Shown piece after piece: positions 1 to 9,497 of a stretch of DNA of 64,000 nucleotides; positions within the stretch are counted from its first letter, which is position 1; each line of letters opens with the position of its first letter. The DNA is taken from positions 2,418,001 through 2,482,000 of the forward strand of contig NZ_JAFBBO010000001.1 in assembly GCF_016907235.1 (NCBI RefSeq), in the 5' to 3' direction. The notes beneath the pieces are model-generated. The model ran no database searches. It saw only the letters and a list, made by a program, of their open reading frames with translations, and had not been told where the DNA came from. The position numbers and the translations under genes are program-made. The stretch is from Oerskovia jenensis (GTDB lineage: Bacteria; Actinomycetota; Actinomycetes; Actinomycetales; Cellulomonadaceae).

Positions 1-327
1 GAGCTCACTGGCGTCCCGGCACCGCGCCGCGTCGTCGAGGCCCTCGAGGCCGAGCAGGACCCGGACGCACGCCACAGGCTGGGTATCCGGCACTCGGTCG
101 AGCTCGCGCGCCAGGTCCTCGCGGCCGGCGCGCCCGGCCTCCACATCTACACGTTCAACAAGCACCAAGCCGCTCTAGACCTGCTCGAGGGAGTCAACCT
201 CGGCGGTGGGGTAGCGGGGGACGCGAGCAGCGTCTCGTCCCGCACCCCCGACCTGGCCAGCGGGCCGTGGGTCTCCGGCACTCCCCTTCCCTCCGCCGAG
301 CCCGCCCTGGGCGGGCCCTCGGTCTGA
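1..327 (+). CDS. metF: 5,10-methylenetetrahydrofolate reductase, C-terminal part (left end cut off)
   Basis: The window opens inside a rightward frame of 108 codons ending in TGA at 325-327. It reads GVPAPRRVVEALEAEQD, then LGIRHSVELARQVLAAG and PGLHIYTFNK. That pattern (GVP, then a helix, then G-hydrophobic-H-x-YT-x-N) is the end of the MetF barrel. MetF is a cytoplasmic flavoprotein that reduces methylene-THF to methyl-THF. The tail after HIYTFNK (about 50 residues rich in Gly, Ser and Pro) looks unstructured. metE starts 20 bases downstream, so the two are probably one operon: MetF makes the methyl donor that MetE uses. The N-terminal catalytic half is not visible. Confidence 0.88.
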   Translation, partial: ELTGVPAPRRVVEALEAEQDPDARHRLGIRHSVELARQVLAAGAPGLHIYTFNKHQAALDLLEGVNLGGGVAGDASSVSSRTPDLASGPWVSGTPLPSAEPALGGPSV

Positions 328-347
328 CCAGTTCAGAGGTAATCACC

Positions 348-2702
348 ATGAGTGCACCCACGTTCCCCTCCGGTTCCGTCCTCGGCTACCCCCGCATCGG
401 CCCGCGCCGCGAGCTCAAGAAGGCCGTCGAGTCCTTCTGGGCCGGGCGCTCCACGGCCGACGAGCTCGAGGCCACGGCCTCGGCGCTGCGCGTCGCGGCC
501 GCCCAGCGTCTCGTCGACCTGGGCCTCGACGCCTCGTCGGGCGCCGTGCCCGGCTCGTTCTCGTACTACGACCAGGTGCTCGACGTCGTCGCTCTCCTCG
601 GGGCGGTCCCGTCGCGCTTCGCGTCGCTCACCGACGAGAAGGGCGCGCTGGACCTCGCGGGCTACTTCACGGTCGCGCGCGGCGCCGGTGAGGACGCCCC
701 GCTCGAGATGACCAAGTGGTTCGACACGAACTACCACTACCTGGTCCCCGAGATCAGCGAGTCCACACCGTTCCGCTTCGCGGACGACCGCATCGTGCGC
801 CAGTTCGTCGAAGCCAAGGACGCGGGCGTCGTGACCCGGCCCGTCGTCGTCGGGCCCGTCACGTTCCTCGCGCTGTCCAAGGCCGCCGACGACAGCGCGT
901 CCGGCTTCAGCCCGCTCTCGCGCCTCGCGGACGTCCTGCCCGTGTACGTCGAGCTGCTGCGCGCCCTGGCCGCAGCCGGTGCACCGTGGGTGCAGCTCGA
1001 CGAGCCCGCGCTCGTGTCCGACTCGATCGACCTCCCGGCCGCCGAGGTCCACGCCGCGATCACCGAGGCGTACCGGGTCCTCGCGACCGACCTCGCGGTG
1101 GGCACCGAACGCCCCGCCCTCCTCGTCGGCGCGCCGTTCGGCGGGCTCCAGGGAGAGCACGACGGCCTCACGCTCCTGGCCGCCACCGACGTCGAGGCGA
1201 TCTCGCTCGATCTCGTCAAGGGAGCCGTTCCGGCGGGCCCTGTCGCAGGCTTGGAGACCAAGACCGTCGTCGCGGGTGTGATCGACGGCCACAACGTCTG
1301 GCGTGCCGACCTCGCGGCGAAGCTCGACCTGGTCGAGGGGCTGTCCGGGCTGGGTGCGGGCGCCGTCGTCGTCGGCACCTCGACCTCGCTCCTGCACGTC
1401 CCGCACGACGTCGAGGACGAGGACTGGACGAACGGCTCGATCGACCCCCGCCTGCGTGACTGGCTCGCGTTCGCGGACCAGAAGGTCGGCGAGGTCGCGA
1501 TCCTCGCCCGGGCGCTGACCGAGGGTCGTGACGCGGTCGCCGACCAGATCGAGGCGTCCCGCGCCGCGGTCGCCTCGCGCGCGGTGGCGAGCGGCGTCGT
1601 CGTGCCTGCGGTGCGCGAGCGTGCCGCAGCCCTGACCGAGGGCGACTTCTCGCGCGGCGACTACGCCGAGCGCGCGGCCGCCCAGCAGGCCAAGCTGAAC
1701 CTCCCGCTGCTGCCGACCACGACCATCGGGTCGTTCCCGCAGACCCCGGAGATCCGCCGCGCCCGCGCGCTCAACGTCAAGGGCGAGCTGTCCGACGCGG
1801 ACTACACGACCGCGATGCAGGACGAGATCCGCCGCGTCGTCGAGCTCCAGGAGCAGATCGGCCTGGACGTCCTGGTGCACGGCGAGCCCGAGCGCAACGA
1901 CATGGTCCAGTACTTCGCGGAGAACCTCGACGGGTTCGCCGTCACCGCGAACGGCTGGGTCCAGTCCTACGGCTCGCGCTGCGTGCGCCCGCCGATCCTG
2001 TGGGGCGACGTCACGCGCCCGGCACCCATCACGGTCGACTGGTCGACGTTCACGGCCTCGCTCACCGAGAAGCCGGTCAAGGGCATGCTGACAGGTCCGG
2101 TCACGATCCTCGCGTGGTCGTTCGTGCGCGACGACCAGCCGCTCGGCGACACGGCCAACCAGGTGGGTCTGGCGCTGCGCGACGAGATCGCGGACCTCGA
2201 GGCGGCCGGCATCGGCATCATCCAGGTCGACGAGCCCGCGCTGCGCGAGCTCCTGCCGCTGCGCAAGGCCGACCAGGCCGCGTACCTCGACTGGTCGGTG
2301 AGCTCGTTCCGCCTCGCGACCGCGGGCGTCGTGGCCGAGACGCAGATCCACACGCACCTGTGCTACTCGGAGTTCGGCGAGGTCATCGGTGCGATCGACG
2401 GGCTCGACGCCGACGTGACGTCGGTCGAGGCCGCGCGCTCGCGCATGGAGATCGTGCCCGAGCTGGCCGAGGCCGGCTACGCGCGCGGCATCGGCCCCGG
2501 CGTGTACGACATCCACTCGCCGCGCGTCCCCTCGACCGAGGAGGTCACCGACCTGCTCGAGCTCGCGGTGAAGTCGATCGACTCGCGCCTCGTGTGGGTC
2601 AACCCCGACTGCGGCCTCAAGACGCGCCGCTACGAGGAGACCGTGGCGTCGCTCGAGAACCTCGTCGCCGCGACGAACACGGTGCGCGCCCAGCTCGGCT
2701 GA
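348..2702 (+). CDS. metE: Cobalamin-independent methionine synthase (homocysteine methyltransferase)
   Basis: This 784-residue protein has the usual MetE length. It transfers a methyl group from methyl-tetrahydropteroyl-triglutamate to homocysteine in the cytoplasm, using zinc. The N-terminal barrel starts with LGYPRIGPRRELKKA; the C-terminal catalytic barrel starts near TTTIGSFPQTPEIRRAR. Zinc ligands are visible in IHTHLCYSEF (His and Cys) and in NPDCGLKTR (Cys). The ATG at 348 is preferred over an upstream in-frame start at 267, because 348 has an AGAGGT ribosome site 7 bases upstream and gives the family N-terminus (MSAPTFPSGSVLGYPRIG). The 267 start would overlap metF. No regulatory element lies between metF and metE, so any control sits upstream of the window. 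Confidence 0.97.
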   Translation: MSAPTFPSGSVLGYPRIGPRRELKKAVESFWAGRSTADELEATASALRVAAAQRLVDLGLDASSGAVPGSFSYYDQVLDVVALLGAVPSRFASLTDEKGALDLAGYFTVARGAGEDAPLEMTKWFDTNYHYLVPEISESTPFRFADDRIVRQFVEAKDAGVVTRPVVVGPVTFLALSKAADDSASGFSPLSRLADVLPVYVELLRALAAAGAPWVQLDEPALVSDSIDLPAAEVHAAITEAYRVLATDLAVGTERPALLVGAPFGGLQGEHDGLTLLAATDVEAISLDLVKGAVPAGPVAGLETKTVVAGVIDGHNVWRADLAAKLDLVEGLSGLGAGAVVVGTSTSLLHVPHDVEDEDWTNGSIDPRLRDWLAFADQKVGEVAILARALTEGRDAVADQIEASRAAVASRAVASGVVVPAVRERAAALTEGDFSRGDYAERAAAQQAKLNLPLLPTTTIGSFPQTPEIRRARALNVKGELSDADYTTAMQDEIRRVVELQEQIGLDVLVHGEPERNDMVQYFAENLDGFAVTANGWVQSYGSRCVRPPILWGDVTRPAPITVDWSTFTASLTEKPVKGMLTGPVTILAWSFVRDDQPLGDTANQVGLALRDEIADLEAAGIGIIQVDEPALRELLPLRKADQAAYLDWSVSSFRLATAGVVAETQIHTHLCYSEFGEVIGAIDGLDADVTSVEAARSRMEIVPELAEAGYARGIGPGVYDIHSPRVPSTEEVTDLLELAVKSIDSRLVWVNPDCGLKTRRYEETVASLENLVAATNTVRAQLG

Positions 2703-2712
2703 TTCGCGAGAC

Positions 2713-2755
2713 GCCCCGGGGGCGGTGGGCTCGGTCCCGCCGCCCCCCGAGGGGC
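2713..2755 (+). terminator. Probable metFE terminator
   Basis: GC-rich imperfect hairpin starting about 10 bases after the metE stop. A G-rich arm at 2718-2729 faces a C-rich arm at 2736-2748, with outer GCCCC/GGGGC pairing. There is no clear T-tract, as is usual in high-GC actinobacteria. Confidence 0.45.
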
Positions 2756-2853
2756 AGTTCTCCCCGTTCCACCCCTGTCGCCTTTACCAGTAGCATCGGC
2801 GCGCACGCCATCGCTCCACCGTGGGGCGAGAACTCTGTCCCGATGGGGGAACC

Positions 2854-3432
2854 ATGCACGCCACCACGCCGACCACGACCGACCTGCCGCTCTGGGTGGA
2901 GGGGCGCAAGAAGATGCGGCTGACCGCCATCGCCTCCCCCTTCCTGGCCGCCGTGCTGCTCACGATCATCGCCTTCGCACGCTTCGGCGACGAGGAGAAC
3001 TTCGTGCTGTACCTGGTCATCGCGCTGGTCGCGGTGCTCGCGATCATCGCCCCGTTCCTCGTCTACTGGGTGCGCGAGGCGAAGCCCGTCACGGTCGACC
3101 TCGCGGCCCGCACCGTGCGCATCGGCGACGGGCCCGCCCGCCCGTTCTCCGACGTCACCTACGCGTACACGCGGATCGAGCAGGGTACCCTCACGCTGCG
3201 CTTCGGGTTCTCCGAGACCGAGCGCACCGCGATCCTGCGCGACCTCACCCAGGTCGTGAGCTTCCGCCTGCCCGAGGCCGACGCGCGCGCCCTCATGGAA
3301 GTCTTCGCCGACTCGAACCTGCCCGAGGAGAGCGTGGCCACCAAGGGCTTCATGGCCCAGAAGATCCACCTGGGGAAGGCCGACGCGATCGAGGTCGTCG
3401 CCACGCTCGCACAGCTCCCCCGCATCGCCTGA
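2854..3432 (+). CDS. Hypothetical membrane protein with two N-terminal TM segments
   Basis: 192 residues. A short polar N-terminus is followed by two hydrophobic segments (about residues 22-42, IASPFLAAVLLTIIAFARF, and 48-70, LYLVIALVAVLAIIAPFLVYW). A roughly 120-residue soluble domain follows (VTVDLAARTVRIGDG... to the C-terminus), which looks beta-rich at first and then helical. I do not recognise the family. The ATG at 2854 is chosen because GGGGGA stands just upstream (2845-2850); an in-frame GTG at 2821 lacks a site. The gene is a single unit between the metE terminator and a strong terminator at 3459-3495. Membrane location is inferred from the hydrophobic segments only. Confidence 0.7.
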   Translation: MHATTPTTTDLPLWVEGRKKMRLTAIASPFLAAVLLTIIAFARFGDEENFVLYLVIALVAVLAIIAPFLVYWVREAKPVTVDLAARTVRIGDGPARPFSDVTYAYTRIEQGTLTLRFGFSETERTAILRDLTQVVSFRLPEADARALMEVFADSNLPEESVATKGFMAQKIHLGKADAIEVVATLAQLPRIA

Positions 3433-3458
3433 GACCTGCGCCGGTCGTCCGCGAGCGC

Positions 3459-3495
3459 GAGAGGGGCCCCGCACCAACGGTGCGGGGCCCCTCTC
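3459..3495. terminator. Bidirectional terminator between convergent genes
   Basis: Perfect inverted repeat with long GC arms: GAGAGGGGCCCCGCACC at 3459-3475, a 3-base loop, and its complement up to 3495. It lies between the stops of two convergent genes (3432 and 3526) and can serve both. Confidence 0.9.
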
Positions 3496-3525
3496 GACGT
3501 CGGACCACGGTGCGGCCGGTGGGCG

Positions 3526-3735
3526 TCAGCGGTCCCGGCCGGCCATCGGCACGAAGCAGCCAAGGGTGACCATCAGGAGGCCCGCGGAGAAGATCAGCGC
3601 GTGGTTCGACTCGACCGTGAAGGCCCACCCGAAGGCGACCATCCCACCCACGAACAGGATGAACGCCACGAGGAAGCGGGCGACGGCCCCGGCTCGCTCG
3701 GTGGCCTCGTTGCGCTGCGTCGTCTGGCTGCTCAT
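3526..3735 (-). CDS. Small two-TM membrane protein, hypothetical
   Basis: 69 residues. A polar N-terminus (MSSQTTQRNEATERAG) leads into two hydrophobic segments (about 17-37 and 44-62, the latter with IFSAGLLMVTLGCFVPM), ending in a short basic tail. High GC3 codon use and the strong terminator just past the stop support a real gene. I do not recognise a named family; similar short membrane proteins of unknown role are common in actinobacteria. The DUF2630 gene ending at 3844 is upstream on the same strand, about 110 bases away, so co-transcription is possible. Confidence 0.65.
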   Translation of the reverse strand: MSSQTTQRNEATERAGAVARFLVAFILFVGGMVAFGWAFTVESNHALIFSAGLLMVTLGCFVPMAGRDR

Positions 3736-3843
3736 GCTCTTCGCTCCGTACTGGTCGTGTCGTTCGGTGGGGTCTCACGGGGTTCCCCCGCGCGAGCGAG
3801 GGTCGTCCGCCCGACGACGGCACGCACGCGAGGCGTCAGGCCG

Positions 3844-4092
3844 TCAGTCCAGGTAGTGCTCCACCGTACCGGCATCCCGGATCGACGCGGCATCCGGGTC
3901 GCTGCCGAACTCGCGGGCGGCGTCCCGCTGGCGCAACAGGTCCCAGCACTGGTCGAGCTCGGTCTCGATCGCGCGCAGGCGCGTGTGCTCCTCCGACGCC
4001 GTGATCTCCCCGTCGGCGAGCTCGTCGCGCAGCCTGCGCTCCTCCGCCACCAGGTCGCCGATGTACTGCCGGATGCCTCGGTCCTCTGCCAT
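3844..4092 (-). CDS. DUF2630 family protein
   Basis: 82 residues, matching the size of the actinobacterial DUF2630 family. The protein is one long charged helical region: IGDLVAEERRLRDELADGEI, then HTRLRAIETELDQCWDLLRQ, a linker with GSDPDAASIRDAG, and the C-terminal end VEHYLD. The LDQCWDLLRQR stretch is the hallmark of the family, whose function is unknown. The ATG at 4092 follows a GGAGGA with very short spacing. Longer in-frame starts upstream give a non-conserved, Arg/Pro-rich extension and are rejected. Confidence 0.85.
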   Translation of the reverse strand: MAEDRGIRQYIGDLVAEERRLRDELADGEITASEEHTRLRAIETELDQCWDLLRQRDAAREFGSDPDAASIRDAGTVEHYLD

Positions 4093-4277
4093 TCCTCCAC
4101 GGTACGGCCGGGCAGGTGGGCGCGCGATGCCACCGGCAGGGCCCCCTCGCAAGCGGAGAACGACGAAAAGTGACGTGTCCGACGTTCGGCACCTTTCGGC
4201 GTGCGAGCCGCCGGAGCCGGTGTCAAGGTAGTGACTCACCGGCCAATAAGGCACATACGGGACAAAAGGAGAATGAC

Positions 4278-4547
4278 ATGGGTTTCCTCGCATTCATCGT
4301 TCTGGGACTGCTCGCCGGACTCATCGCTCGCGCCATCCTCCCGGGCAAGCAGACCGGGTCGATCCTGATGACGATCCTCCTCGGGATCCTCGGCGCACTG
4401 CTCGGCGGCTGGCTCGGGAGCGTCCTGTTCTCGGCTCCGCTCGAGGAGTTCTTCTCGATCCAGACGTGGCTCCTCGCGATCGTGGGCTCCGTCATCGTGC
4501 TGGGCATCTACGGTGCGATCCGTGGCCGCAACGGTCGCACCGCCTGA
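4278..4547 (+). CDS. GlsB/YeaQ/YmgE family stress-response membrane protein
   Basis: 89 residues with three hydrophobic segments: GFLAFIVLGLLAGLIARAIL, then a Gly-rich ILMTILLGILGALLGGWLG, and a final LLAIVGSVIVLGIYGAIRGR. The pattern (GLLAGLIAR, small-residue-rich middle helix, terminal R-G-R) is that of the transglycosylase-associated/GlsB family, small inner-membrane proteins linked to stress. AAAGGAGA at 4265-4272 precedes the ATG with good spacing. Longer starts upstream are rejected. The gene stands alone, ending at a very strong hairpin. Confidence 0.88.
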   Translation: MGFLAFIVLGLLAGLIARAILPGKQTGSILMTILLGILGALLGGWLGSVLFSAPLEEFFSIQTWLLAIVGSVIVLGIYGAIRGRNGRTA

Positions 4548-4610
4548 GCGCACAGCTCACCCAGGCCGTCACCGCGCGTCCGTCGCGCCCCGTCCGGCCG
4601 CGGTGACCAC

Positions 4611-4651
4611 CGAGAGGCCCGCCTCCTCGTCACGAGGAGGCGGGCCTCTCG
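4611..4651. terminator. Strong terminator after the GlsB-family gene
   Basis: Near-perfect inverted repeat with 18-base arms: CGAGAGGCCCGCCTCCTC at 4611-4628 and its complement ending at 4651, separated by a short loop. It lies 63 bases past the stop at 4547. Confidence 0.9.
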
Positions 4652-4772
4652 TCGTGCCGGGCGGCTGTGCCGGGCAGCTCGTCGCACCGCACGGTCGGAT
4701 CAGGGCCTGATGTGCGAGGGACGTGGTGCGGTCTCGTCCAGCCAGATCGTCCCAGGCGATGCTGACCGGGGA

Positions 4773-5282
4773 CTACTGATCGACGGGGTCGCCGAGCTGG
4801 GGGCCTGACTCGAAGTACAGGACTGTGGCCTTGCTGCTGCCGAGCTCGATGCTTCGACCGGTGTCGTCGTGCCAGACGACGACCGCGTGCTTGTCAGTAC
4901 CCAGGATCTGGGTGTCGGTGGAGTAGCCGTGGTCCTGCAGGGTCGCCTCCGTGGCCTGCAGGGCTGCGGTCCACCGGTCGGGGTCCGCGATCAGCGGTTC
5001 CTGAACCACCCAGTTCGCCGACGTGTACCGCGCGAGCCGGAAGCCGTCGACCTTCTCCCCGGTCTCGGTGAAGTGCGACGCGTCCATCTCGTCCCACGTG
5101 ACCGGGCCGACGGCCTGGTCGATCGCGGTACGCACCTCGGCAAGCAGCTCTTCGCCTTGCTCGGCTACTACCTTCACGTCCTGCATCGAGTCCACCGACC
5201 TCTCCGTCGTGCATCCTGTCGCCAGTCCCGCCACCAGCAATCCGGTCACCAGGGCCACTGAACGGCGGAACACCGTGTTCAT
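4773..5282 (-). CDS. Putative secreted lipoprotein, hypothetical
   Basis: 169 residues. The N-terminus is a lipoprotein signal: basic MNTVFRRS, a hydrophobic core VALVTGLLVAGLA, then the lipobox LATGC, with Cys24 as the predicted lipidation site. The mature part is an acidic alpha/beta domain (EELLAEVRTAIDQAVGP, then DRWTAALQATEATLQDHGYS, and VVVWHDDTGRSIELG). It resembles the many unnamed actinobacterial lipoproteins of this size; I cannot assign a function. The ATG at 5282 is chosen because it puts the signal sequence at the N-terminus. The upstream extension to 5465 is low-complexity and rejected. It has no obvious operon partner. Confidence 0.78.
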   Translation of the reverse strand: MNTVFRRSVALVTGLLVAGLATGCTTERSVDSMQDVKVVAEQGEELLAEVRTAIDQAVGPVTWDEMDASHFTETGEKVDGFRLARYTSANWVVQEPLIADPDRWTAALQATEATLQDHGYSTDTQILGTDKHAVVVWHDDTGRSIELGSSKATVLYFESGPQLGDPVDQ

Positions 5283-5556
5283 CGGGTTGCCACCAGGTCC
5301 TCTCGTCCGACCGTGATCGCGGCCTGGTTGAACAACGCCGCGACGATCCGCGCGACCGGAGAAGGAACGCCCCTGCTCACGAAGAGCTCCGACATCGGCT
5401 CTCACCATCGACGACACACGCTTCCCCCAAGGCTCCCGCACCGCCTGGCACCATCCAGCGGGCACAAGCTACAGGACCGTCCGGCCGTCGAGCTCACCCG
5501 CCCGAGCCGACCCACGGCTGGCCGGGGCCGGGGCCTTCCCGATCTGCCCCCGCGAC

Positions 5557-6723
5557 TCAGCCGCGGTCCACCTGGGCGCGCGCCTCGTGGAGGCGGCTGC
5601 CCCACCCGTAGACCTCGCCCACCGCGTCGATACCGCTGACGCCGACGACCGTGCCTTCCTGCTCGTGCAGGACCACGAGCCCGTCGGTCGGCACCACCCG
5701 CGTGCCGGGGTGTCCCGTGTACCCGACCCCGGTGATCATCCGTCCGTGGATCACCGCCAGGTGCGCGCTGCGGGGCCGGTAGGGACCCGGGTCCTCGCCG
5801 AGGTCGAGGTCGTGCAGCACCGTCTGCGCGGCATGCACCCCCTGTGCGGCGCTGTCCTCCCAGTGGTCGATGCGCCACGTCCCGAGGTGGTCGTCATGGT
5901 GCACGGTGACACCACCCGCCGCGTAGACGGCCCCGTGACCGGTGGCGCGGAGCCGGTCGTCGACGGCGACCCCGTCGCGCCAGGGAGCGGGCGCGGCGGG
6001 GGTGGTGCCGAGCGCGACGACGACGAGGTCGACCTCGAGCACGCTCCCGTCGTCGAGGGTCACGACCGTCGCGTCCGGCGTCGCGAGGACGCGGTGGACG
6101 GTGCGGCCGAAGAACGTTGTCAGCAGGGCCTCGTGGTCGGCGGCCACGCGTTCGGCCACCGGCCGACCGAAGCCGGCCACCCCGGGGACCCGGCTGCGGG
6201 CGACGAGGCTGACCCGGTGCCCCTGCGCCTGCAACGTCGAGGCGGTCTCGGAGGCGATCAGCCCCCCGCCGTAGATCGCGACGTGTGCCGACTCCCCGCG
6301 CGCCGCGAGCGCCCCTCGGATGCGCACGGCGTCGTCGAGCGAGTGCAGGGTGAGCAGGCGGCCGGCGCGCGCGGCCTGCTCCGCTCCCGGGACGTCGAGG
6401 TCGAGACCCCGCGGTCGGCTCCCGGTCGCGACGACGAGCGCGTCGTAGGTGATCGAGGCCCCCGAGGCCAGGTCGACCTCCCGCGTCGCGGGGTCGACCC
6501 GCTCGACGGTGTCGGCGACGAGCTCCCCGTCCGGTCGGGGCAGTCGGATCATCTCGGGGGCGGCCTGGCCGTAGGCGACGTTCTTGACGAGCATCCGCGA
6601 GTACGGGATCTCGTCGGTCCGCCCGACGACGGTCGTCCGGACGTCGCCCCGACCGGCGAGGGCTCGGGCGGCGGCCGTGCCGGCCGATCCTGCCCCGAGG
6701 ATCACGACGTGGCGTGCGGTCAT
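5557..6723 (-). CDS. FAD/NAD(P)-dependent oxidoreductase
   Basis: 388 residues, pyridine nucleotide-disulfide oxidoreductase fold. The N-terminal FAD site is VVILGAGSAGTAAARAL. A second Rossmann motif for NAD(P)H is IYGGGLIASETASTLQAQG, and the FAD-contacting strand is GAVYAAGG. No CxxxxC redox pair is present, so a thiol-disulfide reductase is unlikely. Ferredoxin-reductase or nitrite-reductase-like single-chain flavoproteins are closer. The gene is last in the leftward copper-type operon, 134 bases after the YHS-like gene. Whether it reduces a metal, quinone or protein partner there cannot be told. The ATG at 6723 puts the dinucleotide fold at the N-terminus. Confidence 0.82.
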   Translation of the reverse strand: MTARHVVILGAGSAGTAAARALAGRGDVRTTVVGRTDEIPYSRMLVKNVAYGQAAPEMIRLPRPDGELVADTVERVDPATREVDLASGASITYDALVVATGSRPRGLDLDVPGAEQAARAGRLLTLHSLDDAVRIRGALAARGESAHVAIYGGGLIASETASTLQAQGHRVSLVARSRVPGVAGFGRPVAERVAADHEALLTTFFGRTVHRVLATPDATVVTLDDGSVLEVDLVVVALGTTPAAPAPWRDGVAVDDRLRATGHGAVYAAGGVTVHHDDHLGTWRIDHWEDSAAQGVHAAQTVLHDLDLGEDPGPYRPRSAHLAVIHGRMITGVGYTGHPGTRVVPTDGLVVLHEQEGTVVGVSGIDAVGEVYGWGSRLHEARAQVDRG

Positions 6724-6857
6724 GGGGTGCGTTCTCCAGGTTCGGTGGTGGGCGCCGCGCCTGCAAGGGCGTGCGGCGAAGCTGCGGGGGTCGGGCATCG
6801 GGGACGAGCAGGGTCCGCGGCGCGTGAGGGCGGGCCGCGGACCCCGCGTCCACGTCG

Positions 6858-7127
6858 TTACGCCATGTTGGCGGCGTACTTCGCCGGGTCCGAGTCGAAG
6901 GCCGGCCCGCATCCGCCGCAGCAGAAGTAGTACCGCTCACCCTCGTGGTCCCGGTACAGGCCGACCGCCTCGGCTGCCTTCTTGCTGACGGGGCTGCCGA
7001 CCATGACCGGGCAGGTGGTCATGTCGTCGCTCGCAGCGCCGAGCAGGTTCTCGGTGCCGTTGCCCGCCGCGGCGGGGTTGGACGCACCGGTGCTGCAACA
7101 GCTGGTCGCCTGAGGTTCGTTCGCCAT
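6858..7127 (-). CDS. YHS-like Cys-rich metal-binding protein
   Basis: 89 residues. The N-terminus has SCCSTG and a flexible Ala/Gly/Asn linker. The C-terminal half is a YHS-type module: TTCPVMVGSPVSKKAAEAVG, YRDHEGERYYFCCGGCGPAF, DSDPAKYAANMA. YHS domains bind copper or other soft metals through the CPVM Cys and the FCC..C group and are often found fused to or beside copper ATPases. It follows copA by 53 bases, so a chaperone or metal-sensing role in copper handling is inferred from domain and context. The ATG at 7127 precedes the Cys motif. Confidence 0.82.
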   Translation of the reverse strand: MANEPQATSCCSTGASNPAAAGNGTENLLGAASDDMTTCPVMVGSPVSKKAAEAVGLYRDHEGERYYFCCGGCGPAFDSDPAKYAANMA

Positions 7128-7180
7128 CGTGGGTGGTTCCCTTCGTGCTTCTGTGGGTGGTGGTGTGAGTTCCGGGGGCG

Positions 7181-9451
7181 TCATGACCTGGCGACGCTCC
7201 GGAACCCGCGCAGGCGCAGGCTGTTGCCCACGACGAAGACGCTCGACAGCGCCATCGCAGCCCCTGCGAGCATGGGGTTGAGCATGCCGAGCGCCGCGAC
7301 GGGGATGGCCGCGACGTTGTAGGCGAAGGCCCAGAACAGGTTGGTCTTGATCGTTCCGAGCGTCTTGCGGGACAGGCGGATCGCGTCGACCGCGCTGCGC
7401 AGGTCGCCGCGCACCAGGGTGATGTCGGACGCCTCGATCGCGACGTCCGCACCGGTGCCCATGGCGAGGCCGAGGTCGGCCTGGGCGAGGGCCGGGGCGT
7501 CGTTGACGCCGTCGCCGATCATCGCGACGACCTTCCCCTCGGCCTGGAGCCGGGTGACGACGTCGACCTTGTCCTTGGGGAGCACCTCGGCGATGACCTC
7601 GTCGATGCCCACCTCCGCGGCGATCTGCCGGGCGACGGCCTCGTTGTCACCGGTGAGGAGCACAGGGGTCAGGCCGATCGCCTTGAGCTGCGCGATCGCC
7701 TCGGCGCTCGTCGGCTTGACCGTGTCGGCCACGACGAGGATGCCTCGCGCCCGGCCGTCCCAGCCCACCGCGACGACGGTCTTGCCCTCGCCCTCGGCGC
7801 GCGCCTTCGTGGCGGCCAGCGCGGGGCTCAGCTCCTGGGACCACTCGGCGAGCAGCGACTCGCGGCCCACCAGGACGGCGTGCCCGTCGACGACGCCCTG
7901 CACGCCCTTGCCCTCGATGTTCGCGAAGTCCTCGGGCGTGAGCAGTGCGCCGACCTCCTGCGTCGCCCCCTTGGCGATCGCCTGCGCGATCGGGTGCTCC
8001 GAGGCGTCCTCGAGCGCGCCGGCGAGTCGGAGCAGCTCGGTGCGGTCCGTGCCCGGTTCCACGACCACGTCGACGAGCGTCATCTTGCCGGTCGTGACGG
8101 TGCCGGTCTTGTCCAGCACGACGGTGTCGATCTTGCGGGTGGACTCGAGCACCTCCGGGCCCTTGATGAGCACGCCCATCTGCGCGCCGCGGCCGGTGCC
8201 GACCAGGAGCGCGGTGGGCGTCGCCAGCCCCAGTGCGCAGGGGCAGGCGATCACGAGGACGGCGACCGCTGCGGTGAAGGCCGCGCTCACCGGGAAACCT
8301 GCGCCCAGCCAGCCGCCGAGCGCGGCGGCCGCGATGACGATCACGATCGGCACGAACACGCCCGAGATCCTGTCGGCCAGGCGCTGCACCTCGGCCTTGC
8401 CGGTCTGGGCGTCCTCGACGAGCTTGGCCATCTGCGCGAGCTGCGTGTCCGACCCGATGCGGGTCGCACGGATCACGAGCCGGCCGCCCGCGTTCGTCGT
8501 GGCGCCGGTGACGGTGTCTCCTGCGGAGACCTCGACCGGCACGGACTCACCCGTGAGCATCGACTCGTCCACCGCGGACGTACCCGTCACGACCACGCCG
8601 TCCGTGGCGATCTTCTCGCCCGGGCGGACGATGAACTCGTCACCGACCTGCAGGTCCTCGACGGGGATCTTCGTCTCGACCTCTCCGCGCAGGACCGAGA
8701 CCTCCTTGGCGCCGAGCTCGAGCAGCGCGCGCAGCGCCGCACCGGCCTGCTTCTTGGAGCGCTTCTCGAAGTACCGGCCGGCAAGGATGAACATCGTGAC
8801 GCCGGCACCCACCTCGAGGTAGATGTTCGCCGCGCCGTCGGAGGGCGCGAGCGCGAACTCGAACGGGTGCGTCATGCCCGGGGTGCCCGCCGTACCGAGG
8901 AACAGCGCGTACAGCGACCACAGGAACGCCGCGGACGTGCCCATCGAGATGAGCGTGTCCATGGTCGCGGTGCCGTGCTTGAGGTTCGCCCACGCCGCCT
9001 TGTGGAACGGCCACGCCGCCCACACGATCACGGGAGCGGCCAGCGCGAGCGAGGCCCACTGCCAGTAGGTGAACTGCCACGCCGGGACCATGGCCATCGC
9101 GATGACCGGCACGGTCAGCACGATCGCGCCGACGAGCCGGTTGCGCAGCGACGTCAGCTCGGGGTCCTGCCCCTCTCCCCCGCCGGCCGAGGCACCGTCC
9201 TTCTTCGCTCCCTTGGGTGCTGGTAGCGCAGCGGTGTACCCGGTCTTCTCGACCTCGGCGATCAGCAGCGCCGGGTCGTACCCGTCCGGGACCGTCACCT
9301 TGGCCTTCTCGGTCGCGTAGTTCACGGTCGCGACCACGCCGTCGAGCTTGTTCAGCTTCTTCTCGATCCGCATGGCGCAGGAGGCGCAGGTCATGCCGCC
9401 GATCTCCAGCTCGACGCCTGTGATCACGCCCGGAGGCGCTGATGTGCTCAT
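7181..9451 (-). CDS. copA: Copper-translocating P-type ATPase
   Basis: 756 residues, typical P1B ATPase length. Domains in order: one heavy-metal-associated domain with [15 protein letters not shown] (Cys22, Cys25); paired N-terminal TM helices; actuator domain with MLTGESVP; the CPC membrane motif in [16 protein letters not shown]; phosphorylation site [16 protein letters not shown] (the HP motif of the nucleotide domain); and [15 protein letters not shown] with a CxxC metal domain is the CopA signature for Cu(I) export across the cytoplasmic membrane, although silver is also possible. It is third in the leftward operon after copZ and the 9498-10454 gene. The ATG at 9451 is chosen; the upstream extension is low-complexity. 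Confidence 0.95.
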   Translation of the reverse strand: MSTSAPPGVITGVELEIGGMTCASCAMRIEKKLNKLDGVVATVNYATEKAKVTVPDGYDPALLIAEVEKTGYTAALPAPKGAKKDGASAGGGEGQDPELTSLRNRLVGAIVLTVPVIAMAMVPAWQFTYWQWASLALAAPVIVWAAWPFHKAAWANLKHGTATMDTLISMGTSAAFLWSLYALFLGTAGTPGMTHPFEFALAPSDGAANIYLEVGAGVTMFILAGRYFEKRSKKQAGAALRALLELGAKEVSVLRGEVETKIPVEDLQVGDEFIVRPGEKIATDGVVVTGTSAVDESMLTGESVPVEVSAGDTVTGATTNAGGRLVIRATRIGSDTQLAQMAKLVEDAQTGKAEVQRLADRISGVFVPIVIVIAAAALGGWLGAGFPVSAAFTAAVAVLVIACPCALGLATPTALLVGTGRGAQMGVLIKGPEVLESTRKIDTVVLDKTGTVTTGKMTLVDVVVEPGTDRTELLRLAGALEDASEHPIAQAIAKGATQEVGALLTPEDFANIEGKGVQGVVDGHAVLVGRESLLAEWSQELSPALAATKARAEGEGKTVVAVGWDGRARGILVVADTVKPTSAEAIAQLKAIGLTPVLLTGDNEAVARQIAAEVGIDEVIAEVLPKDKVDVVTRLQAEGKVVAMIGDGVNDAPALAQADLGLAMGTGADVAIEASDITLVRGDLRSAVDAIRLSRKTLGTIKTNLFWAFAYNVAAIPVAALGMLNPMLAGAAMALSSVFVVGNSLRLRGFRSVARS

Positions 9452-9497
9452 GTGCAGTTCCTTCTCTCGGCTGGTGGGAAAGGGCCCGACCTCTCGG

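Noticed and set aside
333-2516. 727-codon antisense frame over metE
   Set aside because: It is the GC3 shadow of metE: Arg/Asp/Val-rich, no start signal, no recognisable domain.
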